From contig NC_085108.1 in the NCBI RefSeq assembly GCF_030269925.1, positions 8,122,001-8,186,000 of the forward strand: DNA of 64,000 nucleotides, read 5' to 3'. The notes below the pieces were generated by a model. It was given only the letters and a program-made list of their open reading frames with translations, did not search any database and was not told where the DNA came from. Origin of the DNA: Bombyx mori (taxonomy: Eukaryota > Arthropoda > Insecta > Lepidoptera > Bombycidae). Positions 11,143-29,700 of this stretch are shown piece after piece (positions within the stretch are counted from its first letter, which is position 1; every line of letters begins with the position of its first letter). The position numbers and the translations under genes were made by a program.

Positions 11143-11624
11143 CACGTTGACTGCTATGTAGGTCACCGGTGACCTATGCGGCGCATCGAAGTAATTATGT
11201 CGATTTCAGTTACTAAGGATCTGGATTGCCTTACTTTGCCTTCTTTTGTTTTTTAATGTATGTTTTAGTCTATTAGGTCTCTTAGAAATACGCGCAGCGC
11301 CTCGCGCTTCTTTCTCAGGGCGTAGTCTCCCGGTAGGCATTGGAAGAAGAGGAAGTCTTTGGTCTTCCTTCTTCTTCTCTGGAGGCGCCGGAGTCCGACA
11401 TAACCCGGTCTGTTAGAACCCCTCTCGACCGGGTATCCGTATTCCCGAGCGTTAAAAAAACAGGGTCTCTTAGAAATAGATTCATTCTCAGTATCTTCGG
11501 ATTCGTCTTTCCCATAGTCTACTAGATATTCCCGCGCCTTACTAAGAAGATAGAAGAAAGAAATCGACATAATAACTTCATAGCGCCGCGTAGGTCACCG
11601 GTGATCTACACGGCAGTCAAAATG
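11143..11624. mobile_element. TTAA-flanked MITE, piggyBac-like, with about 42-bp TIRs
   Basis: TTAA at 11139-11142 and at 11625-11628 flank inverted repeats. The left arm starts CACGTTGACTGC and continues with TGTAGGTCACCGGTGACCT and GCGGCGC; the right arm, read inverted, starts CATTTTGACTGC and repeats the same order with few changes. TTAA duplications are the hallmark of piggyBac transposition, so this is assigned by target site and not by transposase. A 101-codon minus-strand frame (11265-11570), rich in Glu/Ser then Arg/Lys, fills most of the interior and matches nothing I know. Confidence 0.7.
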
Positions 11625-11841
11625 TTAATTGCATATGGAGATTAGATTTCAGATAAAGAGGTAACCTACGCCAATAATAAGTTCCACGTAAATAAGTTGT
11701 TAAGTCAATATAAAATCTCTAGAAAAAGCTATAATGTAACTTAGTTTTGTTATAGCATGTATATTAAATTTGTGAATTGAATTAGTTGATTGTATGAATC
11801 TAACATACTTAACCTATTAACTTTTGCGTAAATAATTGTAA

Positions 11842-11972
11842 TTTTTTTTTTTTGATGTGTGGACGATCTCACAGCCCACCTGGTGTTAAGTGGTTACTGG
11901 AGCCCATAGACATCTACAATGTAAATGCGCCACCCACCTTGAGAATAAGTTCTAAGGTCTCAAGTATAGTTA
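11842..11972 (-). mobile_element. 5'-truncated Bm1 SINE
   Basis: Poly(T), GATGTGTGGACGATCTCACA, then CCACCTTGAGAATAAG to CTCAAGTATAGTTAC, where it stops at the same place as the copies at 4661 and 61106. Confidence 0.85.
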
Positions 11973-12186
11973 CATAAAATATAAAGTATCTTTACGAGTG
12001 CTCATATGAAACTTCTCAATATAGAAATATAATACAATACGTATTTTAATGCACTTTTTTGTGGCAATATATGAAAATTCTACTTGAATAAATTACTGGT
12101 AGGATGTTTTATTGGTGTTAAATTTGTTTACTGAATCAAATTGTTCACGTAATGAAACCGTGCCACTACCAATTGAAGGCTATGAA

Positions 12187-12931
12187 GTCGTCGTGGCCTA
12201 AAGGATAAGACGTCCGGTGCATTCGTATGTGGCGATGGTGGATGGTTTTTACCATCGCACCGCCCGCCACCGGAATAGAGTTCATCCATACTACCTGGAG
12301 CCACTGCGGTCATCCACAGTGCATTTCCAGAGATCTTTTTTGTCACGTACCATCCGGCTTTGGAATGAGCTCCCCTCCACGGTGTTTCCCGCGCGGTATG
12401 ACATGTCCTTCTTCAAACGAGGCTTGTGGAGAGTATTAAGCGGTAGGCAGCGGCTTGGCTCTGCCCCTGGCATTGCTGAAGTCCATGGGCGACGGTAACC
12501 ACTCACCATCAGGTGGGCCGTATGCTCGTCTGCCTACAAGGGCAATAAAAAAAAAACCTGTGTTCGAATCCCGCATCAATTTTTCTAATGAAATACGTAC
12601 TTAACAAATGTTCACGATTGACTCCCACGGCGAAGGAATAACATCGTGTAATAAAAATCAAACTCGCAAAATTATAATTTGCGTAATTACTGGTGGTAGG
12701 ACCTCTTGTAAGTTCGCACGGGTAGGTACCACCACCCCGCCTATTTCTGCCGTGAAGCAGTATTGCGTTTCGGTTTGAAGGGTGGGGTAGCCATTGTAAC
12801 TATACTGAGACCTTAGAACTTATATCTCAAGGTGGGTGGCGCATTTACATTGTAGATGTCTATGGGCTCCAGTAACCATTTAATACCAGGTGGGCTGTGA
12901 GCTCGTCCAGACGTCTAAGCAATAAAAAAAA
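12187..12931 (+). mobile_element. Full-length Bm1 SINE interrupted by a LINE in its tRNA head
   Basis: The head begins GTCGTGGCCTAAAGGATAAG and runs to GTATGTGGCGATG. It then resumes at about 12555 with TGTGTTCGAATCCCGC (B-box region), the linker, and a complete body from ACTGGTGGTAGG to AAGCAATAAAAAAAA. The roughly 318 bp between is a LINE 3' end. Confidence 0.85.
12237..12554 (+). mobile_element. LINE 3' end (RTIRLWNELPS family)
   Basis: Open frame with HRTARHRNRVHPYYLE, RSFLSRTIRLWNELPSTVF and YDMSFFKRGLWRVL, ending GIAEVHGRR then stop at 12496-12498. This is the extreme C-terminus of a non-LTR RT ORF2, followed by about 50 bp of 3' UTR with CACCATCAGGTGGGCC, TGCCTACAAGG and GGCAATAAAAAAAA. 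It sits inside the Bm1 head. The same family is seen at 19092, 23737, 25999 and 39264. Confidence 0.8.
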
Positions 12932-13173
12932 ATCATCCAGGCCAACTATTCCGATGCAGACTGGACTGCGGTAACCAATAAATTCTGATGATCAGTAAGC
13001 TCGTCACACCATTGAAGTCGGCTAAAAGTTAACCGGTGTGTGTTTTTTATTATTACAACGGCACTAGATAGAAAATAGGAGACACGCCGGTAAAAATAGA
13101 TAGCGGACTGTGAACTCTCGTATCTAGGGCTGCAATCTATTGAAAACTTTTGACAAAATCTATATATTAATAA

Positions 13174-13390
13174 CTAGTGACCCGCCCTCGCTTCGCTTCG
13201 GAAACATTAAAACACACATGAAACCAAAAATAAAAAATAAAAAAATAAATAAAAAAAAGTAGCCTATGTTCATCAGGGACGATATCGGCTTCTAATGGAA
13301 AAATAATTTTTCAAATCGGTCCAGTAGTTCCGGAGCCTATTCGAAACAAACAAACAAACAAATCTTTCCTCTTTATAATATTAGTATAGA
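13174..13390 (-). mobile_element. Non-autonomous Helitron
   Basis: Read on the minus strand it starts TCTATACTAATATTATAAAG after an A and ends CGGGTCACTAG before a T, the TC...CTRR and A/T-insertion signature of Helitrons. The subterminal GAAGCGAAGCGAGGGCGGG can fold near the 3' end. It is 217 bp and homologous to 21190-21406. Confidence 0.8.
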
Positions 13391-13530
13391 TACGCGAAGC
13401 AAAAACTTTGTATAAAAACATGGTATGTAGTGTGTGTAATGTTTTCTTTATTGATTTAATGTATCTTTTACGCATTATTTAAAAAAATATATTAGCATTG
13501 TGAAGAAGTGCTTCTCTATATTCTCTATAT
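13391..13530. repeat. Rearranged piece of the second Helitron family
   Basis: ACGCGAAGCAAAAACTTTGTA (5'-end sequence of the 13872 family) is followed directly by reverse-oriented interior (CATGGTATGTAGTGTGTGTA, then the ATTGATTTAATGTA and CTCTATATTCTCTATA segments). It abuts the 13174-13390 element. Confidence 0.5.
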
Positions 13531-13871
13531 AACTCGAACATCTAAAATATCTTTGCCGTGTTGCCGAACACAAGCTGTCGATGCGTTTCAAAGCTAAAAT
13601 TGCGTTTAAAAGTCAAACCAAACCAAAAATAGTTCAAAGACGCGTCGTTAAAACACAATCAAAGTTTAATAGTTGTTTTATCGATAAACAAAACTATCGT
13701 TGAGTCTCCGCTCTGATGTTCTAGATTTCCTCGCCGCCTACTAGGATTTGTATGAATTGAATTTGGCTTCGATTGGCAAACAGCACGCCTGCCTCAGAGC
13801 ATCTCGAGGTTTGAGAGGGCTTTTGAACGTTACTATTATTGTCCAACTGAACAAAATGTATCCGAATAGAA

Positions 13872-14527
13872 TCTATATATTAATACGTGAAGCAAAAACT
13901 TTGTACCCCTTTTTACGAAAACTGCGCGGACGCAAGAGTATGAAATTTCCCACACTTATACAGAATATAGAGAAGAAGTGCAGAATAATAATATTTTTTT
14001 AAAATTATGCCTAAAAGTACATTAAATCAATAAAGAAAACATTACACACGCTACCATGTATTTCACACCATACGTATTTATAAATATACTCTTTGTGTAT
14101 TGTCAATTGTGAAACTTTTGTTAATGCTTAAAGTCTGTGTGTCAAACCGAGAATAGATTAATATTTTTTGTCTTTAATATTATTTATTTATAATGTAGTT
14201 TTGACGAAATCTGTATTATATAGAATATATTAATATCTGTGTTAGGTATACGACAAAGGGAAGATCTTCCACCGAGCGGGTGATATTGCTCCGTAGACCG
14301 ACGCGGCGACGGTCCGAATGTTGTTGTTCGGAACTTGTATATATGCGCTTTATCTTGAAAATGTCGTAAGCGAGATTCAGGCATCTGTCAATTATCTTGT
14401 GTTGTATGATGGCTACCCGCCACAATCTGTATTATTATAAAAGTATATGTTTCACAATAGAACCATAATAATGTTTAAACTTATAATTACAATTAATTAT
14501 AGTCGAATTTCGACTACTGCTACTAGA
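13872..14527 (+). mobile_element. Helitron-like element, second family, forward copy
   Basis: Starts TCTATATATTAATACGTGAA after an A. The interior includes CAAAAACTTTGTACCCC, then GAGAAGAAGTGC and ATTAAATCAATAAAGAAAAC. It ends near the palindrome AGTCGAATTTCGACT followed by ACTGCTACTAG. The 3' terminus is uncertain, and about 14200-14450 holds extra sequence (containing CCACCGAGCGGGTG) not in the other copies. Confidence 0.6.
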
Positions 14528-14712
14528 GTAGACTAGACCACTAGTCTATTAGAAATACTCTCGCTTTATTAGATATACTGAACGGAAACGCTAAGATGTC
14601 TGAAACTTTTCACTAAAAAGTAGCCCAGGAGCCTTGCGGGAGCAATCTAACACGCGTAGAAACATAACAAGATCGGTACCGCGATCCAAGAACTCTCGGC
14701 CAATTACATTAA

Positions 14713-15132
14713 CTAGAGGTCCCGCAGTAGTCGAAATTCGACTATAATTAATTGGAATTGTAAGTTTGTACACTATTATGATTGTATTTTATACTTCTAT
14801 AAACACAAATTTCGCCAAGACTACACTATAAAAGATATTAACAAAGACAAATAATATTTAATCTCAATTTGACAACAAACGTCAAGAACAAAAGTTTGAC
14901 AATAAATAGTATGCATGCGTGTGTGCGTCAAATACATGGTATGTAGTGTGTGTAATGTTTTCTTTATTGATTTAATGTATATTTTATGCATTATTTTAAA
15001 AAAATATTAGCATTGTGCACTTCTTCTCTATATTCTCTATAAGTGTGGAAAATATCATACTCCTCTGTCCGCGAAACTTTCGTAAAAGGGGATACAAAGT
15101 TTATGCTTCACGTATTAATATATATTAATAGA
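14713..15132 (-). mobile_element. Helitron-like element, second family, reverse copy
   Basis: Read on the minus strand it begins TCTATTAATATATATTAATA and ends with the palindrome AGTCGAATTTCGACT, then ACTGCGGGACCTCTAG followed by T. The 3' hairpin plus CTAG-T end fits a Helitron. It lies inverted to the copy at 13872, about 185 bp away. A further copy is at 45847-46255. Confidence 0.7.
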
Positions 15133-15296
15133 TTCTCAAATTGATGTCACGCACAAATGCTTTAGTTTTTAATTTTAAAATATAATATTAGTAAGAACGG
15201 GTTGTGTTATTGACGTGGGCTAGTAATATTTCTGTCTCGATAAAATCCGGTGTTCGGTTTAATAGATACTAATGTGTTTCGGTGGGTGCACTTGTC

Positions 15297-15534
15297 TTTT
15301 TTTTTATTGCTTAGATAGGTGGACGAGCTCATAGCCCACAAGTGGTTACTGGAGCCCGTAGACATCTACAACGTAAATGCGCCGCTCACCTTGAGATATA
15401 AGTTCTGAGGTCTCAGTATAGTTACAACGGCTGCCCCACCCTTCAAACCGAAACGCATAACTGCTTTACGGCAGAAATAGGCAGGGTGATGGTACCTACC
15501 TGCGCAGACTCACAAGAGGTCCTACCACCAGTAG
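15297..15534 (-). mobile_element. Bm1 SINE (body)
   Basis: Poly(T), TTGCTTAGATAGGTGGACG through GTCCTACCACCAGTA. A short deletion removes CTGGTGTT near the 3' end of the element. Confidence 0.88.
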
Positions 15535-15884
15535 ATCTAGTATATACATAGTATCTGTCAAATATCTTGTGTTGCACGATGGCTACCCGTCACAATCCAA
15601 ATTCGGCCGTGAGCACGGAATCGTTATAAGAGATGAGAATCTGTCAGGACAAACAGACAGTACAGTTCATAAAAAATCCGAATTCACATAAAATTTGGGA
15701 CAGTAGACGTCACAGCTTAAACCGATGACAGTGACACATTTATCGTCTAGCACTTGGCAGGCGCCATTCCGTGACGATATGACGCGAACATCAAACGACT
15801 CCTGCTATAGTTTTAACAGTTCGGTGCGGTGATCAACGGGTGACTACGTATATTCGTCCGCTATCATGAAAACTTTTAAACTTT

Positions 15885-16087
15885 AACCCATAGACACAGC
15901 CCACTGAGTTTCTCGCCGGATCTTCTCAGTGGGTCGCGTTTCCGATCCGGTGGTAGATTCTGCGAAGCACTGCTCTTGGTAGGGTCAGTGTTAGCAACGC
16001 TCCGGTTTGAGCCCCGTGAGCTCACCTACACACGTTAGGGTGAAGCTGAAATAGCCACTCAAGGCTATCAGCATAGGTAGGAAAAAA
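15885..16087 (+). mobile_element. BMC1/L1Bm-like LINE 3' end
   Basis: GACACAGCCCACTGAGTTTC, TCGCCGGATCTTCTCAGTGG, GGTGGTAGATTCTGCGAAGC, GAGCCCCGTGAGCTCACCTA and CTATCAGCATAGGTAGGAAA in that order, ending in an A run. The same block recurs at 22729, 33632, 38533 (inverted) and 59310. The BMC1/L1Bm name is from memory of the silkworm family. Confidence 0.7.
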
Positions 16088-16870
16088 AATTGAAACTTCG
16101 GAAATATTATAATGACAGTAAAAACTAGAGCGAATAAGCCGTAAATGTAGTTTTGACTCGCGGAGAACCAAAGGCAATACCTTATTGCTAATTACGGCCC
16201 GATTTGGCAAATATATGGGGCGGTTAGAATGCTTAAATTTTTTTTTTCCCCCAACCTATTAGCTGGTAACCTGTTCCAGGCTTTAAAACTAAATTAGTCC
16301 TCTGTGACCACGAAAACTGAAAGACTATAATTTGAAATTTCGGAAATATTATAATGACAGTAAACACGAGAGATTAAGCCGTAAAAGTAGATTTGACTCG
16401 CGAAGAAGAAGGCAATAAGGCATTAAGTACTGTATTGTTAATTACGACTTCGATTTGGCAAATGGCGGTTAGAATGTTTAAAAACTTTTTTCCTCCAACC
16501 TATTCGCCGGTAGCTGAAGGGGCTATTCCAGCAACGGGAGTTAAAAATTTATTTTTTATTTTTTATTGATTAGATGTGTGGACGAGCTCACAGCCCACCT
16601 GGTGTTAAGTGGTTACTGGAGCCCATAGACATCTACAACGTAAATGCGCCACACACTTTGAGATACAAGTTCCAAGGTCTCAGTATAGTTACAACGGCTG
16701 CCCCACCCTTCAAACCGAAACGCATTACTGCTTCACGGCAGAAATAGGCGGGGCGGTGGTACCTACCCGTGCGGACTCACAAGAGGTCCTCTGTGACCAC
16801 GAAAACTGAAGAGTATTTGAAACGTCGTAAATATGATAATTGCCATAGAAGCCACGAGATGCTGTAAAGA
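16087..16870 (+). repeat. Tandem copies of an unnamed repeat, one split by Bm1
   Basis: Unit 1 (about 16090-16270) and unit 2 (about 16329-16525) share GGAAATATTATAATGACAGT, TAAGCCGTAAA, TTTGACTCGCG, GATTTGGCAAAT and CAACCTATT. A third partial unit begins at 16795. Units 2 and 3 are each preceded by CCTCTGTGACCACGAAAACT (16301 and 16793). A related piece is seen near 59860. Confidence 0.65.
16543..16792 (-). mobile_element. Bm1 SINE (body) inside the tandem repeat
   Basis: Begins in a T-rich run with GATTAGATGTGTGGACGAGC and reaches CTCACAAGAGGTCCT, where it meets the third repeat unit without the terminal ACCACCAGTA. Confidence 0.87.
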
Positions 16871-17144
16871 TGAATAAGAGCTGATCGAAAATTATTCAAA
16901 TAACAAACAACTACATAGTCACTTGTCACATTTAAAATCTGCTAGCTTTGTTTCGACGCTACTGCGTATAATAAAATAAATCAATTTAAAACTGAAAATA
17001 TGATAATAAGCGCTATTCTTAAAATAAAATACACAAGGTCGACGGTTGACGTACTTTTGTAAGTTTAATAGTTGTTTTTTTCTTTCTGTTATGATTATAT
17101 GTATGTTGTCAGGTTGCGCCGGTCGCACACATAATTAAAATACA

Positions 17145-17586
17145 TTTTTTTTTATTGCTTAGATGGTTGGACGAGCTTACAGCCCACCTGGTGTTAAGTG
17201 GTTACTGGAGCCCATAGGCATCTATAACGTAAACGCGCCACCCATCTTGAGATACAAGTTCTAAGGTCTCAGTATAGTTACAACGGCTGCCCCACCCTTC
17301 AAGCCGAAACTCATTACTGCTTCACGACAGAAATAGGCAGGGTGGTGGTACCTATCCGCTCGGACTCACAAGTGGTCCTACCACCAGTAACTACGCAAAT
17401 TATAATTTTGCGGGTTTGATTTTTATTACACGATGTTATTCCCTCACCGTGGAAGTCAATCGTGAACATTTGTTGAGTACGTATTTCATTAGAAAAATTG
17501 GTACCCGCCTGCGGGATTCGAACACCGTTGCATCGCTTCAACACGAATGCACCGGACGTCTTATCCTTTAGGCCACGACGACTTCA
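17145..17586 (-). mobile_element. Full-length Bm1 SINE with tRNA-like head
   Basis: The body (poly(T) to CCACCAGTA) is followed by the linker (GCAAATTATAATTTTGCGGG, then the CACCGTGGAAGTCAATCGTG segment) and the inverted tRNA-like head (GCGGGATTCGAACACCG, then GGACGTCTTATCCTTTAGGC and CACGACGAC). It is about 440 bp, the best preserved full-length copy in the window. Confidence 0.9.
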
Positions 17587-17874
17587 GGCCACGTTAACGC
17601 CTTCACCGACTTTAAGACTTGAGGCTTGATAATTAAAACATCAATCTTGCATGGTGGTGGTACCACACTTCAAATCGGTCCGCACGATAATTCATTGCAA
17701 TCTATAAATCAAACAAACAAGTGGCTAGGCTATGCTCCTGGCATTGCCGACGTCTATGAGTAGCCACTCACCATCTATGCTCGTTTACCGACACGGTCGA
17801 TAAAAAACATTTATTCACCAGTAGCCCCACTTTGAACATGAATGAAAAATTCGCGTGGGTCTGAAATTTCGCTC

Positions 17875-17912
17875 CACCGAACACAGAACACATCTTTGTT
17901 CTGTGTTCGGTG
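17875..17912. other. Perfect 16-bp inverted repeat with 6-nt loop
   Basis: CACCGAACACAGAACA (17875-17890), loop CATCTT, then TGTTCTGTGTTCGGTG (17897-17912) with no mismatches. It lies between SINEs, upstream of the Ly6 gene. A weaker inverted pair, GGACTCAG/CTGAGTCC, follows at 17993-18019. Confidence 0.85.
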
Positions 17913-18136
17913 ACTTAGAGCATCAAGCTTTTCTTTAATCTTATATATTATATTGTAAATTATTGTGTAGCGATGTACATACTATGAATTATGGACTCAG
18001 AAAAGGGAGTCCTGAGTCCCTTTTTGATTCTTCCTAGTTCAAATGGCGAAACTGCATTCATAATCGGTGATGAAATTATGACGATTTGAAAATGTTTGTA
18101 AATAATAATAGTTCAATAAAAAAAGCACTTTTTTAG

Positions 18137-18378
18137 TCGTGGTAGGACTTCCTGTGAGTCCGCGCGGGTAGGTACCACCACCCTGCCTATTTCTGCCGTG
18201 AAGCAGTAATGCGTTTCGGTTTGAAGGGCGGGACAGCCGTTGTAACTATACTGGGACCTTAGAACTTATGTCTCAAGGTGGGTGGCGCATTTACGTTGTA
18301 GATGTCTATGAGCTCCAGTAACCACTTAACACCAGGTGGGCTGTGAGCTCGTCCACCCATCTAAGCAATAAAAAAAAA
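18137..18378 (+). mobile_element. Bm1 SINE (body)
   Basis: GTCGTGGTAGGACTTCCTGT to CCATCTAAGCAATAAAAAAA. About 250 bp upstream of the Ly6 TATA box. Confidence 0.9.
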
Positions 18379-18623
18379 GAAGCAGTGATTTTGATTTTAC
18401 TAGGAAATATCTTCTGTCCCTAAGGATCGCAGTCGGCGGCGGTCCACGACCTAATATGAACATAATATTAAAGCCAGCATTTATGTTTAGTTCAATTAAT
18501 GAATCCCGTTTTCGGCTTTAGATAATAATTATTAGCACACTAATTGGTAATTTACTTCCATTGAATGTAGTAATTGCTACCGCTTCCGGAATTTCTCTCA
18601 ACGCCATTAATTAACCAAAATCG

Positions 18624-18632
18624 TATATAAAA
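18624..18632 (+). promoter_or_regulatory. TATA box of the Ly6 gene
   Basis: TATATAAAA lies 83 bp before the ATG at 18715 in otherwise non-repetitive sequence. A start site near 18655-18662 (GTCATATT) would be at the normal 25-35 bp spacing. A second possibility is TTTTTCAGTT at 18700, which reads as an insect initiator or an acceptor of a 5' UTR exon. Confidence 0.5.
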
Positions 18633-18714
18633 CGGGGCGATCTTGCCGCCAAATCCGCGTCATATTGTCACAATAGTTTCCAGCGTGATCGTTTTGTGTT
18701 TTTCAGTTCTCCTC

Positions 18715-26588
<7,874 letters not shown>

Positions 26589-26643
26589 AGTCGGACGCTA
26601 GACTCCCGATGGCGGTTATCGATTCGTGACTATCGAACTTTTC

Positions 26644-26744
26644 ATATCGATGCTTTCACATCACTAATGAAAGGACCGATCTTAGAGTCATGACTAGAGC
26701 TTAAGATTCGTACGTGTGTAGTGATGTGAAAAGTACATATCGAT
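26644..26744. other. Imperfect inverted repeat in the Ly6 3' flank
   Basis: The left arm 26644-26666 (ATATCGATGCTTTCACATCA then CTA) pairs with 26719-26744 (TAGTGATGTGAAAAGTACAT then ATCGAT). The loop is about 50 nt. It starts 56 bp after the Ly6 stop, so probably in the 3' UTR. Confidence 0.6.
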
Positions 26745-29700
26745 TTTTTTTTTTAGTTAATCGATGATCGTTATCAACGTGACCGACCTAGTTGAGAATT
26801 GACTTTTCGTCCGATAGTAGATGTAGTTTTAGAATTTCGAGTGCTTAGTTTTTACAACACAGCTTCTAATACGAAGGCGAGGACTAACGAGCCACGAACA
26901 TCTTCGCTTCGGAAGACATTTTGTAAGACTCACAATTACTAACTCCAGTTCGCTAGACACTCACGCTGCTCTTCAACATCACTCATTTAGATCAATCATC
27001 GTTTGACTCGCAGACGTCGTGCCCTCGACCGACACACGATGATTTCAATTCTCCGGACAACCGTGTGATATTTACTCACTTACCTTCGCAACCAACGACA
27101 CTGTTAATGTCATGACGTTGACACGGTCGTCCGCCAGCGTGAGCCAAAGAGTCACGTTAAAATTCGTCTTTCAACTATAATCAGTGATGTTGAAACTAAG
27201 CACGTATTTTTCTCTCATCTAAAGCATAAATTGAAGTTTACGCTATAAATAATGATAGTTAAAAAACGACCATGTTTCAAATTAGCGTGTATATATGCTC
27301 AGACGGGCCGTCTGCATGCCTCGGGTACAGGAGTGCGGCCGCCGCGGCTCGCCACAACTTAGGTTAGCTACGTGGATATTCTACGGTGTACCATAGACCA
27401 CGGTTTTGCTCATAGACTTTATAGGTTCGAGCTGAATAGACAAGAAATAGATTATAAAGTCGTAATGAAGAGTGAAAAACAGGAATAGGTGCCTGGATTA
27501 CAATTTATCTCACTTTAATTTTAATTTTTTTTTTTGGGAAAGTTCCTAAAAAAGCCGAAGTAAATGCGTGCTGTTTTTAATCCAATGTTTTTTTCTGTCA
27601 ATTGTCCGAAAGAGTGAAAAATGACATTAGGATCGGTAACGCTAGACCATAGGGTTTAATAAGTGGTTTTTTAAATTATAAGGGTTTGTTAGCTAATACT
27701 GTTACATTAAAACTAAAATTTAACGTTTTATTAAATGTGTAATAATATTAATTTTACGAAATTTTAACACCAATTAAAAATATATCTATATATTGTTAAG
27801 TTTAACGCTTAGAGTTTGATAAGCATGCCCAAATAGAACAAAAAAAAAACATAGTTTATAACCAGACGAATAATCGATAATGACAAATAATAAATCGATA
27901 TACAGAGCAGAGTTAGTGCGCGCGTAACGATACGAGCGACGTCACTAGTGAATATAATTCGAATAATATTAGGTAATACGCAAGTATTGAGTTCGTCAGA
28001 TACCAGAGAATTTGTACAGAACACACACGCGAACTCTCTAACTACCCTCTTTCAATTAAACCACTCAATCATATCAATTGGATAACTCGGTCTAATTTAC
28101 GTACGACCTCAGTCGGAGCTGGCTGCGGAGGCGTTCCATGGTCATTTCCGCAGCGCTGGTGTATATATCGTTCATCGCTTATATGCCCTACGAGATGAGC
28201 GACATTTCAGTGTCAATATGTCGGGGATCTGGTACGTGTTGCCCTCGGTTGGCGCGTTTTGAAAATGCATATACAGATCACACGAACTTCTAATTCCCCC
28301 CTACCAGCTAAACCCCCGCGCTAGATTATCAATTGAGTGCTTTAATTGAAATAAACTCTGTTTCATCTTGAATAAGAATAAAAATAGCATGTAACATTAA
28401 CGTGTCTACAAAGTCGTTATTATTTAATTGACGAAATAGGAACAACCTTCCCTGTTCTTTAGCGTAATTATTTTAATATTGACCAGACATTGTTTGATCG
28501 TACGTCGCTGTCGACAAGTTTGAGAATCGGATGAAGCGTTTTTTAAATTTGAGAAATGAAAAGTTACTGCGACGGATCTTGAAGGAAAATACTTGCTAAT
28601 GATTAATACGAGATTTTCTTCCGTATGACCCTGTATTTGGTACATTTACAATATTAAAATTATGTAAAAATTTGAAAGCTACAACGGATTAGTTTCACAT
28701 ATTTATAACAAGTCTTTTATTTTAAAGACCGTGTTGCTAGTTAAGTTATCTCAAAAGTTACATTCCGTGACAGTTACTAATTTTGTCTTCGAGCCGGACC
28801 CGCCTTGACCAGGCTCAGGGGACCTGCTAGATGAGCTCAGTGTACGGTAGTGGCATTTCGTGGCTACTGCTATCGCCCTCAATACCAAGTATTCTATCTT
28901 TCCCTGTGTAACATAATTCAGGAGGTTTTCAGACGAGGTTTTTAAAATCTTCAGCAAACGGCCTTTGGTTTCTGTACGAATATTATTTGTGTTAAAATAA
29001 TTCTGCCCAGACTTTATAAATCTTGATAAATTATATCCCTCGCTCTGACAACGATTGTTCACGCATGACCATAGATTATACACGCATGACCGATGTCTGT
29101 GTGTCATTCTTAAATTTAAATGACGTTTCCCGAAGCAAACGAATTGAAACTATTCAGGCGATGTTCAAAATGTTTGATATTTTCTGAAATTATCTTTGAC
29201 CTCGAATTTCAAATATTTTTTAGATTGTTGAAAAAGTGCTTGACTGTATCAAATCGGCTGACTTGACGTTCAAATTATGGCTGGTCTCCCAACAATTAAC
29301 TGCAGTTAACGTTAAAGTAAAACGCAGTTACAAACGTTAGTAAACAATCATTGCAACAGAAAGGGAAACGGAGTATTCTAGAATAAAAATAATGACGTCA
29401 TCAATAGAGTTGTGAATGTATCCTCGATGCTCCGTCGACCTGAGGGACCGTTGCATGTTTGGTCGGTGGTCGTCCAGTGGCTGCGATCAAAATAAGAATA
29501 GGGCGGTCAAGACCTCTAGCCATCCGATATTAATGTATAAAAATAATAATTTCCACTAGTGAATCTTAATGATTACATTCGATTAACAACCAAAATTGGC
29601 GAAAGGTTTGCCGTTTTCTTATTTTGACAAGTGAATACAGCATGACACTGCACATTAGTCGGGCTTCCACGCAGCCAGGGCGGCCGGACCAAGTCGTCTC

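Noticed and set aside
16609..16809. Open frame within a Bm1 copy (and similar frames at 44556, 54774 and 61162)
   Set aside because: These are chance frames that recur wherever Bm1 occurs. They change with SINE orientation and truncation.
28751..29107. 118-codon minus-strand frame
   Set aside because: No recognisable domain, no splice partner; composition like neighbouring non-coding DNA.
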